DNA from: JANQIO01 sp043585095
Lineage (GTDB): Bacteria; Pseudomonadota; Gammaproteobacteria; Pseudomonadales; Halieaceae
Direction: 5' to 3'
NCBI GenBank assembly: GCA_043585095.1
Contig: CP121321.1
Location: 3,162,001-3,226,000, forward strand
Length of the DNA: 64,000 nucleotides
Shown here: one piece after another, positions 44,564 through 52,956 of the stretch
Numbering within the stretch: position 1 is the first letter of the stretch
How the letters are laid out: each line of letters begins with the position of its first letter
Notes under the pieces: model-generated
What the model saw: only the letters and a program-made list of their open reading frames with translations
Database searches by the model: none
What the model was told of the DNA's origin: nothing
Program-made: the position numbers and the translations under genes

Positions 44564-44578
44564 TTGGTCGGTGTGAGA
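44564..44578. repeat. Right attachment repeat of island
   Basis: TTGGTCGGTGTGAGA, overlapping the last 14 bases of tRNA-Pro including its CCA end. Identical to 29310-29324. Confidence 0.9.
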
Positions 44579-44641
44579 GGATTCGAACCTCCGACCCCTT
44601 CCTCCCGAAGGAAGTGCGCTACCAGGCTGCGCCACACACCG
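44565..44641 (-). tRNA. tRNA-Pro (anticodon CGG)
   Basis: 77 bases with encoded CCA. On the minus strand the acceptor arm CGGTGTG pairs with CACACCG. The D arm GCGCAGCCTGGTAGCGC is typical, the anticodon stem CTTCC/GGAAG encloses TTCGGGA with CGG at 34-36, and the T arm carries GGTTCGAATCC. It closely resembles the Escherichia coli tRNA-Pro(CGG) as I recall it. The 3' end is the island's insertion site and is restored by the element's own sequence. Confidence 0.97.
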
Positions 44642-44670
44642 ACAGAGGGCTGATTGCCCTGAGAGGCGCG

Positions 44671-44698
44671 ACTATACCAGAGCGCCCGTTTCTGTAAA
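44671..44698 (-). promoter_or_regulatory. tRNA-Pro promoter
   Basis: On the minus strand TTTACA and TATAGT, 16 bases apart, lie about 30 bases before the tRNA. They are followed by a GC-rich discriminator (CGCGCC) typical of stringently controlled stable RNA genes. Confidence 0.7.
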
Positions 44699-44702
44699 GA
44701 CG

Positions 44703-44734
44703 GCCCACAGGCTTGGGTCTATAGGCCTGCGGGC
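44703..44734 (-). terminator. Hairpin between DUF3094 gene and tRNA promoter
   Basis: GCCCACAGGC pairs with GCCTGCGGGC with a single mismatch. It lies 12 bases after the DUF3094 stop and just before the tRNA promoter. The following sequence is not a strong T-run, so termination here is likely but not certain. Confidence 0.4.
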
Positions 44735-44745
44735 AGAGAACCTCG

Positions 44746-44928
44746 CTAGTAAACGCCTTCTGTACGCGCTAACAATAAGCTTAGTGCCGTTAGGCTGCTT
44801 ACGATCACAACCAGAATGAGAAACAGGCGAAAGCCGCGGAAGGGCTTTCGCTCGGTGGCATTCACGCCGCTGCTAAGGAAAGCATCAACTTTGGCTTGGT
44901 CTTCTTCACTTAATCTAGGTTCTTCCAT
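44746..44928 (-). CDS. DUF3094-type small membrane protein
   Basis: 60 residues: an N-terminal charged part with LSEEDQAKVDAFLSSGVNATERKPFRG, and one membrane helix (about 34-54). The pattern (SxEDQxKVDxFL, then RKPFR and a helix) matches the DUF3094 family of Pseudomonas-like bacteria. The function is unknown. It lies 60 bases downstream of the acyl-CoA dehydrogenase gene in the same direction. Confidence 0.82.
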   Translation of the reverse strand: MEEPRLSEEDQAKVDAFLSSGVNATERKPFRGFRLFLILVVIVSSLTALSLLLARTEGVY

Positions 44929-44988
44929 AGCTACATTCTGCTAAACATGGTGAACAAAGAACAGTAAAAAACGCAGAAGCGCTGGGCC

Positions 44989-46779
44989 TTAGAAGGCGAA
45001 CAGCGCCTCGTCCATATCCATCAGGTTATCAGCACCCGACAGCATGGATTCTTTGTGGGTCAGTGCCCGCGGCAGAATACGGTCAAAGTAGAAGTGTGCC
45101 GTGTGTAGCTTGGCCTCATAGAACTCCTTGTCATCGGTACCGGCTTCCAGCGCATCATTGGCCTTAGCGGCCATCTGCGCCCAGAAGTAGGCCAGCGTGA
45201 CATAGCCGGAATACATCAGGTAGTCGACTGCAGCCGCACCCGCTTCATCCGGATTTTCCATCGCCGCTTCGCCGATCTTCATAGTCAGCTCGCCCCACTC
45301 TTTGTTGTAGTGAGCCAGCGGGGCGACAAACTTCTGCACGCCATTGTCTTTGTGGTCTTCACAGAACTGATGCACAAGCTTGGTAAAGCCCATCAGCAGT
45401 TTGCCGCCAGAGCCCAGCACTTTGCGGCCGATCAGATCCAGTGCCTGAATGCCGGTGGTGCCTTCGTACAGCATGGCGATACGCGCGTCGCGCACGATTT
45501 GCTCCATGCCCCACTCTTTGATGAAGCCATGGCCACCATAAACCTGAACACCCAGGTTCGCTGATTCATAGCCGGTCTCGGTGATGAAGGCTTTCGCAAT
45601 AGGCGTCAACAAAGCCAGCAAGTCTTCTGCTTCCTGCTTCGCTTCGCCTTCACCGTACTCGAGAATGTCGGACTGCTGCCCAAGGTAGTAGATAAACGCG
45701 CGCGAACCCTCGGCAAACGCCTTCTGGGTCAACAGCATGCGGCGCACATCAGGGTGCACGATAATCGGATCCGCCGGACCATCAGGATTCTTGGGACCGG
45801 TTATAGAGCGCATTGCCAACCGTTCCCGGGCGTACTTCAGGGCGCCCTGAAATGCCAGCTCAGCGTGGGCCAGTCCCTGCACTGCTGTGCCGATGCGCGC
45901 GGTGTTCATAAAGGTGAACATCGCGTTGAGGCCGCGGTTGGCCGGGCCAATCAGGTAGCCTTTGGCTCCATCAAAGTTCAACACGCAGGTCGCAGACGCC
46001 TTGATGCCCATTTTCTTTTCCAGCGAACCACAGTGCACGCCGTTGCGTTCCCCCACGCTACCGTCTTCATTGACGACAAACTTGGGCACGATGAACAGAG
46101 AAATGCCTTTGGTTCCAGGAGGCGCATCCGGAAGACGCGCCAGTACGATATGGATGATGTTGTCGGCCAGGTCGTGCTCACCGGCGGAAATAAAGATCTT
46201 GGTGCCGGTAATCGCATAGCTGCCGTCGGCCTGCAGTTCTGCCTTGGTGCGCAGCAGGCCCAGATCCGATCCACAGTGGGATTCGGTCAGACACATCGTG
46301 CCTGTCCACTCGCCTGAAACAAGCTTATTCAGATAGGTCTCTTTCTGCTCGTCGGAGCCATGCTCTTCAACGGTCTTGACCGCACCGTGGCTCAGGCCCG
46401 GGTACATGCCCCACGCCCAGTTAGCGGTACCAGTCAGTTCGTTAAGGATAATGCCGGCTAAATTGGGCAGGCCTTGACCGCCGCTCTCTACCGGTGCCGC
46501 CAGTGACGGCCAGCCGTTTTCGACGTACTGCTTATATGCGTCAACAAAACCGGCAGGCGTTGTTACGCCGTCTTCGGTCCACTGACAGCCTTCTTCATCA
46601 CCGCTTTGGTAGATCGGCGCGAGCACTTCTTCACAAAACTTGGAAGCTTCGCCAACAATGGTGTTGAGCATCTCTTCATTGGCGTCTTCGAAGCCGAGCT
46701 TGCTGTATAAGCCTTCGGAATCGAGCAATTCATTCATGACAAAGCGGATGTCACGTTGGGGTGCCTTATATTCGAGCAT
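44989..46779 (-). CDS. Acyl-CoA dehydrogenase (FadE5/DmdC-like)
   Basis: 596 residues, the long acyl-CoA dehydrogenase class with a C-terminal extension. Marks are MCLTESHCGSDLG and TKIFISAGEHD (FAD and substrate site), MGIKASATCVLNFDGAKG, YGGHGFIKEWGMEQIVRD, and the catalytic glutamate near residue 439 in MLYEGTTGIQALDLIG. Relatives oxidise medium- or long-chain acyl-CoAs, and the same subfamily includes the methylmercaptopropionyl-CoA dehydrogenase DmdC of marine bacteria, so the substrate is open. A 16-base palindrome upstream (46971-46986) may be its operator. Confidence 0.92.
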   Translation of the reverse strand: MLEYKAPQRDIRFVMNELLDSEGLYSKLGFEDANEEMLNTIVGEASKFCEEVLAPIYQSGDEEGCQWTEDGVTTPAGFVDAYKQYVENGWPSLAAPVESGGQGLPNLAGIILNELTGTANWAWGMYPGLSHGAVKTVEEHGSDEQKETYLNKLVSGEWTGTMCLTESHCGSDLGLLRTKAELQADGSYAITGTKIFISAGEHDLADNIIHIVLARLPDAPPGTKGISLFIVPKFVVNEDGSVGERNGVHCGSLEKKMGIKASATCVLNFDGAKGYLIGPANRGLNAMFTFMNTARIGTAVQGLAHAELAFQGALKYARERLAMRSITGPKNPDGPADPIIVHPDVRRMLLTQKAFAEGSRAFIYYLGQQSDILEYGEGEAKQEAEDLLALLTPIAKAFITETGYESANLGVQVYGGHGFIKEWGMEQIVRDARIAMLYEGTTGIQALDLIGRKVLGSGGKLLMGFTKLVHQFCEDHKDNGVQKFVAPLAHYNKEWGELTMKIGEAAMENPDEAGAAAVDYLMYSGYVTLAYFWAQMAAKANDALEAGTDDKEFYEAKLHTAHFYFDRILPRALTHKESMLSGADNLMDMDEALFAF

Positions 46780-46970
46780 GGCAACTCTCCTGCAGTACGG
46801 TTAAGTAGCGTGTGTCCTGCGCGCCGATTTACGTTTAATGGCTGCGCGGCAAAGGTGTAAGGAAATCTGGGTAGCGGGCGCGGGGTCTTTCACGGCGCCT
46901 CATGTGTTCACCGCACACATGCTTATCTAAATTGCTCTTTTTGTCAAGATATTCAAAGCATGAACAGCAC

Positions 46971-46986
46971 TGGTCAAAATTGACCA
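46971..46986. promoter_or_regulatory. 16-bp palindrome, operator-like
   Basis: TGGTCAA-AA-TTGACCA. It lies between the divergent acyl-CoA dehydrogenase (192 bases away) and comF (64 bases away) genes. The TGGTC/GACCA half-sites recall FadR-type boxes, but the spacing differs from that of the Escherichia coli FadR site. Confidence 0.4.
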
Positions 46987-47049
46987 CATCGGCAGCGAAA
47001 CACTCGCCGCGCTGTCCGCGAACGCTGACTCACCTACTAATCTGGGTGT

Positions 47050-47781
47050 ATGCATACTTTAATATTCACCCTATTCGACACGCTGGTGCCTGGACAGTGC
47101 AGCTTGTGTCGAATGCCGAGCAAGCGATCGCAGCCGCTCTGCTTGCCCTGTGAGGGTGAATTACCCTGGCTGGAGACTAGCTGTCGCCAATGTGCCCTTC
47201 CGCTGCCGGCAGGTGGCACCTTTTGTGGGGCCTGCCTGGCGCGTCCACCTCCCGTGGATCGAACGGTCGCGGCCTGCGCCTACGCAACCCCGATTAGCGG
47301 CTGGGTTCACGCCGGCAAATACCAGGCAGATATCGCCAGCCTGCGAATACTGGCCACCCTGTTATCCCGCGCCGTCGCGGCCAGTCTGGAGACCGAAGAT
47401 CCCCCCGATTTGATTACACCGGTTCCCCTGCATTGGTGGCGCCACTGGCGCCGCGGCTTTAATCAAGCGAGCGAACTACAGCGCTTTCTGCTGCAAGAGC
47501 CACGTATTCGGGATCAAGGCCTGTCTATGACGGCGCTGAAGTGCAAACGGACGCGCGGTGGCCAACCGCAACGCGGACTGGAAGCCGAGCAACGACGGCG
47601 CAATATGCGTGATGCCTTTTTCGTGCCCACCCCTGTGGCGGACAAAAGCGTGGCGATCGTGGACGATGTGGTCACAACCGGGGCAACGGTGAACGCCCTG
47701 GCAGGCGCACTGAAAAAAGCCGGAGCGACCCGTGTAATAGTATGGTGCTGCGCAAGAACCTTGCCGCCCGAGTCACGCTAG
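47050..47781 (+). CDS. comF: ComF-family phosphoribosyltransferase-like protein
   Basis: 243 residues. An N-terminal zinc-ribbon-like part has paired cysteines (CSLCRMPS, CLPCEGELP, CRQCALPLP, CGACLARPP). A phosphoribosyltransferase domain carries the PRPP-binding VAIVDDVVTTGATVNAL near 200-216. ComF proteins are needed for DNA uptake in transformable bacteria, probably acting with PriA on incoming single strands; a role here is by family. The pairing GFNQASELQRFL is also typical. Confidence 0.92.
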   Translation: MHTLIFTLFDTLVPGQCSLCRMPSKRSQPLCLPCEGELPWLETSCRQCALPLPAGGTFCGACLARPPPVDRTVAACAYATPISGWVHAGKYQADIASLRILATLLSRAVAASLETEDPPDLITPVPLHWWRHWRRGFNQASELQRFLLQEPRIRDQGLSMTALKCKRTRGGQPQRGLEAEQRRRNMRDAFFVPTPVADKSVAIVDDVVTTGATVNALAGALKKAGATRVIVWCCARTLPPESR

Positions 47782-47900
47782 CCTTACCGCAGGCCAAACG
47801 CCTTCAGTCCCAAACAGCATGAGATCTACCTCCCACTCGCGGTGCATTCCCTCGCGCATTAGTCGATACTACGGCGTTTCATTTCAGGGGAAATCTCACC

Positions 47901-48683
47901 ATGCGCTGGCTGTTCTATCTTTTGCTAATGCTGTTGCCTACATTGGCTGCCGCACAAGCGGATCGCGGCATCGCAGCGCAAGAGCCCGTCAACCCTCTCA
48001 AGAATGTCGCAATTCTGCGTATCGGGGTGGCCAGTAACTTTAACCCAACGCTTAAAGCACTGGTGCATATCTATACCAAAGAGAATGGCATTCCAATCGC
48101 CATAAGCAGCGCGTCTTCCGGCACCCTTTATAACCATGCCAGATATGGTGCGCCTTATGACCTGTTGCTCTCAGCGGATCGCGATCGCCCCGAACGGCTG
48201 GTCAAAGAAGGTTTAGCCCTACCGGAAAGCCAGATGGTGTATGCCATTGGCAGGCTGGTTCTGGCCTATCAACCGGCCATGCAGAGTGTCGCCGATAAGG
48301 GCCTAGAGGCATTGCTAAGTACTCCAGGGCTGACTTTGGCCATCGCGCACCCCCGCGTAGCGCCTTACGGTATTGCCGCCGAGGCCGTCCTCAGCCGCTA
48401 TCCCGCAATCGAACGCCGACAACTCAGCGCAATTAACGTGGGGCAGGCCATGCACATGTACGTTTCCGGTGGCGCAGACCTGGCCTTGGTTGCCAAGGCG
48501 CAACAACCAGCACGTGCCCTGGACGTTCCCCAAGAGTGGTATCCGCCCATCGAGCAGCACGCCGTTCAGCTGCGCGGCAGCGAGCAACCGGAACTGGCGG
48601 CCGCATTCCTGCAGTGGCTAGGCGGTGAAAAAGCCCGCAGCATTATCGCCGACCAGGGCTATCGACTCCCCGATGATGCTTGA
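47901..48683 (+). CDS. modA: Molybdate ABC transporter substrate-binding protein
   Basis: 260 residues with a signal peptide (about 1-19, cut after AAAQA). The periplasmic binding fold shows IGVASNFNPTLKAL, ISSASSGTLYNHARYGAPYDLLLSAD and later AINVGQAMHMYVSGGADLALVA. The SxSSG and ADxxxP segments place it with ModA. A GGGGAA site precedes the ATG. It is the first gene of modA-modB-modC. I see no clear ModE box or molybdenum-cofactor riboswitch in the 119 bases upstream. Confidence 0.92.
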   Translation: MRWLFYLLLMLLPTLAAAQADRGIAAQEPVNPLKNVAILRIGVASNFNPTLKALVHIYTKENGIPIAISSASSGTLYNHARYGAPYDLLLSADRDRPERLVKEGLALPESQMVYAIGRLVLAYQPAMQSVADKGLEALLSTPGLTLAIAHPRVAPYGIAAEAVLSRYPAIERRQLSAINVGQAMHMYVSGGADLALVAKAQQPARALDVPQEWYPPIEQHAVQLRGSEQPELAAAFLQWLGGEKARSIIADQGYRLPDDA

Positions 48684-49338
48684 AGCACTGTGGGTCACAG
48701 CAAAGCTGGCCAGCGTCAGCACCTTCTTTTTATTAATCATCGCCACCCCCCTGGCCTGGTGGTTGGCCCACCGGCGCAGTGTTGCCAGCAACATCGTTGA
48801 AGCCATCGTTGCACTACCTTTGGTGCTGCCGCCCACCGTACTGGGCTTCTACCTATTGATTGCCTTTGCACCCCAGTCCACGGTTGGCCAGCTATGGGAA
48901 ACGCTCACCGGCCAGCGCCTGGCGTTCAGCTTCTCAGCGCTGGTCTTGGGCTCCATTTTTTATTCCCTGCCCTTTGTTGTGCAGCCACTGCAGGCCGCGT
49001 TTCGTCAGCTACCCGAAGGTCTGCTGGACGCAGCGGCAACGCTGGGCGCGGGCCCGTTAGATCGTTGCCTAAGCCTGATCTGGCCCCTGTGCCGCCCCAG
49101 CTTTATCGCCGCGGGCAGTCTGGGGTTTGCCCACACGGTAGGTGAATTTGGAGTGGTGCTGATGATTGGCGGCAATATCCCCGGTGAAACCCAGGTGCTG
49201 TCGATTGCCCTGTACGACCGCGTGGAGTCTCTGGATTTTGCCAGCGCCCATACGCTGGCGCTGGGGCTGGTCGCCTTTTCTTTGATTACGCTGTTCTTGC
49301 TTTATCGCTCTAGCGGGCGCTGGTCGATACGCCTATGA
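48673..49338 (+). CDS. modB: Molybdate ABC transporter permease
   Basis: About 221 residues, started at the ATG at 48673 inside the end of modA (ATG at 48676 is equally possible; both overlap by 8-11 bases). Five to six membrane segments and the ABC-permease loop AAATLGAGPLDRCLSLIWPL (the EAA-like motif near 115-135) are present, as is the ModB opening LEALWVTAKLASVSTF. The frame is open upstream to 48625 but that would overlap modA widely. It overlaps modC by 4 bases. Confidence 0.92.
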   Translation: MMLEALWVTAKLASVSTFFLLIIATPLAWWLAHRRSVASNIVEAIVALPLVLPPTVLGFYLLIAFAPQSTVGQLWETLTGQRLAFSFSALVLGSIFYSLPFVVQPLQAAFRQLPEGLLDAAATLGAGPLDRCLSLIWPLCRPSFIAAGSLGFAHTVGEFGVVLMIGGNIPGETQVLSIALYDRVESLDFASAHTLALGLVAFSLITLFLLYRSSGRWSIRL

Positions 49339-50420
49339 GCCTGCTTGCCCTGCGTGCCAGTCTGGTAAGAACGGACTTTCAGTTGCACATCGAAACAGAC
49401 GTGCCGGCAGGCATTACCGGCGTGTTCGGCCCCAGCGGAAGTGGCAAGACCAGCTTGCTGTACCGCATCGCTGGCCTCGCTCGCGGCAACGCCGCTGATC
49501 GCATTGTTCTGGATGGCACGACACTGGAAGACTCAGATGTCTGGCTGGCGCCGGAGCAACGCGATGTTAGCTGCGTGTTTCAGGATGCGCGTCTGTTTCC
49601 CCATCTTAGCGTGGCTGCCAACCTGGATTACGCCTACAGGCGCCGTCGGCGTGACGGTTTATCCCCGGATCAGATCGCAGCAATGCTGGGGATAGAGTCG
49701 TGGCTAACCCGCGCAACCCATGAACTTTCCAGGGGACAGCAAGCACGGGTTGCTCTGGCGCGGGCTCTGGTCAATGCGCCACGACTGCTGTTGCTGGACG
49801 AGCCGGTTGCCAACATCGACGCTGCAGGGCGCCGCGAGATACTCACGGCACTAGCCAGCGTCCTGCAAGAACAATCCATGTCGGCGCTGTTGGTTAGCCA
49901 CGATATGCAGGACCTGGCTGAAACCGTAGAGCATTTGCTGGTCATGGAGCAGGGTAAGCTGGTGGCAGCAGGCGATCTCATGGAGCTGTCATCGCGGTTG
50001 GCGTTCCCCCTGTCACAGCACCACGATGCTGCGGCCATTCTTGAAGGGCAGGTACGGGGGCACGACCGCCGCTACGGCCTGACGGAACTCAGTCTCGAAG
50101 GCCATAGCCTGTGGGTAGACGAGATGGATACCCCCGAAAATACCCCCGCTCGCCTGCGTCTCCCCGCGCGCGACGTCAGTTTGTGCAAGACCATCCCTGC
50201 AGATACCAGCATTCTGAATATTCTGCCGACAACCGTTACGGAAATAGAGCAAGGCGACAGTAATCGTGTCATGGTGAAGCTTGCTGTCGGTAAGCAAAGC
50301 CTGCTCGCCCGCATTACCCGAAAATCATTAGACGCGCTTTCACTGCAATGCGGTGATGCGGTATTCGCCCAGATAAAGAGCACCGCCTTAATAGAGCGCA
50401 ACGACTATGACAGACTTTGA
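49335..50420 (+). CDS. modC: Molybdate ABC transporter ATP-binding protein
   Basis: 361 residues. Walker A GPSGSGKTS is at 32-40, the Q-loop VFQDARLFPH follows, the signature is LSRGQQARVALARAL (near 131-145, LSRGQ instead of LSGGQ) and Walker B is LLLLDEP with the H-loop VSHD. A C-terminal MOP-type molybdate-binding domain (about 290-355) completes the protein. It starts within the end of modB (ATGA) and its own end overlaps srkA by 14 bases. Confidence 0.95.
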   Translation: MSLLALRASLVRTDFQLHIETDVPAGITGVFGPSGSGKTSLLYRIAGLARGNAADRIVLDGTTLEDSDVWLAPEQRDVSCVFQDARLFPHLSVAANLDYAYRRRRRDGLSPDQIAAMLGIESWLTRATHELSRGQQARVALARALVNAPRLLLLDEPVANIDAAGRREILTALASVLQEQSMSALLVSHDMQDLAETVEHLLVMEQGKLVAAGDLMELSSRLAFPLSQHHDAAAILEGQVRGHDRRYGLTELSLEGHSLWVDEMDTPENTPARLRLPARDVSLCKTIPADTSILNILPTTVTEIEQGDSNRVMVKLAVGKQSLLARITRKSLDALSLQCGDAVFAQIKSTALIERNDYDRL

Positions 50421-51417
50421 ATCGACAGAACCTGAATCCAGTAACGCGGCACACCCCTACGAGAAGCTCACCTTGGAGCGCGTTATGGCCGCCGTGGAAT
50501 CGCGTGGCATGCTGTGCGATGCCCGACTGCTCGCTCTGAACAGTTATGAAAACCGTGTCTACCAGGTTGGCCTGGAAGAAGGCGATCCGGTTATCGCCAA
50601 GTTCTATCGACCCGGTCGCTGGAGCCGCGAACAGATCCAGGAAGAACACGACTTCAGCCTGGAATTGGTGGAGTCCGATATTTCTGTAGTCGCACCAGAG
50701 AGAGACCAACACGGTCATACGCTGGGTGAATTCGAAGGCTTTTATTTTGCCTTGTTCAAACGCCGGGGCGGCCATCCCCCGGAGCTGGATAATCCGGACA
50801 GCCTGCTGGTGTTGGGCCGGACGCTGGGCCGCATTCACGCGGTTGGCAAGTCCAAGCCTTTTCAACACCGGCTTACGCTTACCCGTGAACGCTGGCTGGT
50901 TGAGAGCTTTGAATTCGTGGCGGAACACTGCGTGCCCATGGACCTGCGCACCCCCTATGTCACGCTGATGGAGGACCTGATTCCTCGCGTCAATGAGCGC
51001 TGGCGGGAGGCTGACGGCATACGCGTGCACGGAGACTGCCACGTGGGCAACATATTATGGCGCGACGATACGGCGCACTTCGTTGATCTGGACGACTGCA
51101 TGACCGCGCCGGCAATCCAGGATCTGTGGATGTTTTTGAGCGGTGACCGACAGCAGCAGCTTGCCCAATTAGATGAGTTGATCGCCGGTTACGAGGAATT
51201 TTGCGACTTCAGTGCGACCGAGTTGCCGCTGATTGAGTGCCTGCGCACCCTGCGCATCGTGCACTACGCGGCCTGGTTGGGCCGACGTTGGTCTGACCCG
51301 GCCTTTCCGAGGAGCTTCCCGTGGTTCGGCGATTCGCGCTATTGGTCCAGCCATATTCTGGAGTTACGCGAACAAATAGCGGCCTTCGATCAACCGCCGC
51401 TCAGCCTGTATCCCTGA
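50407..51417 (+). CDS. srkA: Stress response kinase A
   Basis: 336 residues of the YihE/SrkA family of choline-kinase-like Ser/Thr kinases, linked in Escherichia coli to survival of envelope stress and death signals. Marks are NSYENRVYQVGLE (glycine-loop equivalent), IAKFYRPGRWSREQIQEEH, the catalytic HGDCHVGNILW (D~217) and metal-binding FVDLDDCM. Its ATG lies inside the end of modC, so it may be partly read from the mod transcript although the function is unrelated. Confidence 0.93.
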   Translation: MTDFESTEPESSNAAHPYEKLTLERVMAAVESRGMLCDARLLALNSYENRVYQVGLEEGDPVIAKFYRPGRWSREQIQEEHDFSLELVESDISVVAPERDQHGHTLGEFEGFYFALFKRRGGHPPELDNPDSLLVLGRTLGRIHAVGKSKPFQHRLTLTRERWLVESFEFVAEHCVPMDLRTPYVTLMEDLIPRVNERWREADGIRVHGDCHVGNILWRDDTAHFVDLDDCMTAPAIQDLWMFLSGDRQQQLAQLDELIAGYEEFCDFSATELPLIECLRTLRIVHYAAWLGRRWSDPAFPRSFPWFGDSRYWSSHILELREQIAAFDQPPLSLYP

Positions 51418-51446
51418 GTCGCTTTTGGACTCGCCAGCCGCGAGCG

Positions 51447-52169
51447 TCAGTCTTTTTTGGTGGGGAAAAACACCGCGCGCAGCCAGTTGAAGAAGCCGTT
51501 CTTGCCGAGCAGGTCGCGCTCTACGGAATCGAAGAACCGCTCCAGCTTTTCTGGATCACCGAAGTACTCTGCCCGGGTTTTGAAGGCCTTGTCGGGATCC
51601 AGTTCTTTTACCACCCGCGCCGGGTTGCCTGCCACCACAACGTTTGCGGGCACGTCCTTGGTCACCACTGAGCGCGCCGCGATCACACTGTTTTCGCCAA
51701 CGGTCACGCCCTTAAGAATCGTGGCGTGATCACCCACCCATGCATTTTCGCCAATATGCACCGGACGCACGCTATCGTCGCGCGCCGTGCGGTCATAAAT
51801 TCCGTGCCAATCAGAGTCAGTGATATAGGCACCGTTGGCGATCATTGTGCTGTTGCCAATAACAATCTCATCGGAGGCGCTGATGCGGGTGCCGGGGCTG
51901 ACTAACACGTAGTCGCCAATCTCGATACGCCCGCTATCCAACTCACGTCCCCACACGCCAATCTTAACTGGCGCTGCCCGTTCACCGATTAAAGTAACCG
52001 ACTTGCCAATGTGAATGTTCGGGCCGTCGATTTTGACGTACCACGGACTCATGATGGTGTGGTGATCGCCCAACGAATCGCAGGCGGGGCGCAGGAAATG
52101 TTCAGCGTACCAATGCCGGAAACGAATATAGGAACGCTTTACCCAATACGGACGGAGATCTTTTCGCAT
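51447..52169 (-). CDS. Left-handed beta-helix acyltransferase
   Basis: About 240 residues from the ATG at 52169, which opens MRKDLRPYWVKRSY; a longer frame to 52226 would overlap the opposing gene's start. Residues about 55-190 show hexapeptide repeats (IHIGKSVTLIG, RIEIGDYVLVSPGTRIS, VHIGENAWVGDHATILKGV, VTVGENSVIAARSVVTKDVP). The latter, followed by VVAGNPARVVKEL, is typical of maltose/galactoside/capsule O-acetyltransferases. The acceptor is unknown; membrane or cell-surface glycan work is possible. Confidence 0.85.
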   Translation of the reverse strand: MRKDLRPYWVKRSYIRFRHWYAEHFLRPACDSLGDHHTIMSPWYVKIDGPNIHIGKSVTLIGERAAPVKIGVWGRELDSGRIEIGDYVLVSPGTRISASDEIVIGNSTMIANGAYITDSDWHGIYDRTARDDSVRPVHIGENAWVGDHATILKGVTVGENSVIAARSVVTKDVPANVVVAGNPARVVKELDPDKAFKTRAEYFGDPEKLERFFDSVERDLLGKNGFFNWLRAVFFPTKKD

Positions 52170-52197
52170 GCCTTGATGGTCTGTTGAATGCGCCCGT

Positions 52198-52956
52198 ATG
52201 ATGGCAGGCCGCTGGGGCAACTTCAAACCTGCCCAGGTGCAACGCGTTCAAAGGATGCAGGGCATGGGCTCCACATCACAGCCAGTACAAAGTAGCCAGA
52301 CGGGCTGCCATCAACAACTCGCCACCGTTGTTAAACGTCACCTGCGCCACCCCAGCCTAAGGCCTGCGGCTCAACATACGCAGGACGCGTTCAACGCCAT
52401 TCGTGAGCGGATCGAAGCTGCCGCCCGCCCCATCGTTTTAGATTCGTTTTGCGGCACCGGCATGAGTACTGCTCTGTTAGCGCAGCGCTATCCTCAGCAC
52501 ACGGTCATCGGCGTCGATAAATCGGCGCATCGTCTGGCCAGGCACGAACACACAACGCCGGACGGCTATCTGTTGATACAAGCTGAATGTGGCGACTTCT
52601 GGCGGCTGGCCGGCGCCGCTGGCTGGCAACTCAGCCATCATTTTTTACTCTACCCCAACCCCTGGCCCAAGCCGGGGCAGTTGCAGCGCCGCGTGCACGG
52701 GTCGGCCGATTTTTCGGCGCTGCTGGCGTTGGGCGGTCAGCTAGAGCTCCGTAGCAATTGGCAGATCTATGTCGAAGAATTTAGAGAGGCGCTGCGTTTA
52801 GCGGGCTATCAGGCCAGTCTTTCACCGCTTGAAGAAGAGACGGCGCTAACGCTCCATGAACGCAAATATCGGGACAGCGGACACCCACTGTGGCGTTGTA
52901 CCGCCCTGCTGGGCGACAATAGACAAAACACAGTCATCAATCGGGATATACCATGA
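52198..52956 (+). CDS. TrmB-like SAM-dependent methyltransferase
   Basis: 252 residues. The AdoMet-binding loop IVLDSFCGTGMSTALLA is followed by VIGVDKSAHRLARHE and by LLYPNPWPKPGQLQRRVHG, a divergent form of the TrmB motif. TrmB makes 7-methylguanosine at tRNA position 46, so a tRNA methyltransferase is the best guess, but the motif is altered and a second canonical TrmB may exist elsewhere. The start is uncertain; 52264 (MGSTSQPVQ) is a plausible alternative. The stop overlaps cysE by 4 bases, so the two are co-translated. Confidence 0.75.
   Translation: MMAGRWGNFKPAQVQRVQRMQGMGSTSQPVQSSQTGCHQQLATVVKRHLRHPSLRPAAQHTQDAFNAIRERIEAAARPIVLDSFCGTGMSTALLAQRYPQHTVIGVDKSAHRLARHEHTTPDGYLLIQAECGDFWRLAGAAGWQLSHHFLLYPNPWPKPGQLQRRVHGSADFSALLALGGQLELRSNWQIYVEEFREALRLAGYQASLSPLEEETALTLHERKYRDSGHPLWRCTALLGDNRQNTVINRDIP

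Larger units (their letters stand above)
29310..44578. mobile_element. 15-kb genomic island in tRNA-Pro(CGG)
   Basis: The island is bounded by the 15-bp direct repeat TTGGTCGGTGTGAGA. The right copy covers the 3' end of tRNA-Pro, including CCA; the left copy stands alone. A P4-type tyrosine integrase gene lies next to the tRNA and reads away from it, the classical arrangement. Cargo, from right to left: an unknown protein coupled to the integrase, AlpA-like protein, primase-polymerase, a short hypothetical protein, hsdM, hsdS, hsdR, a metallopeptidase, a HEPN protein and a Fic protein. No phage structural or conjugation genes are present, so it is an integrative defence island, possibly satellite-like. 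Confidence 0.92.

Noticed and set aside
29310..44578. Prophage or integrative conjugative element
   Set aside because: No capsid, portal, terminase, relaxase or type IV secretion genes are visible between the attachment repeats.
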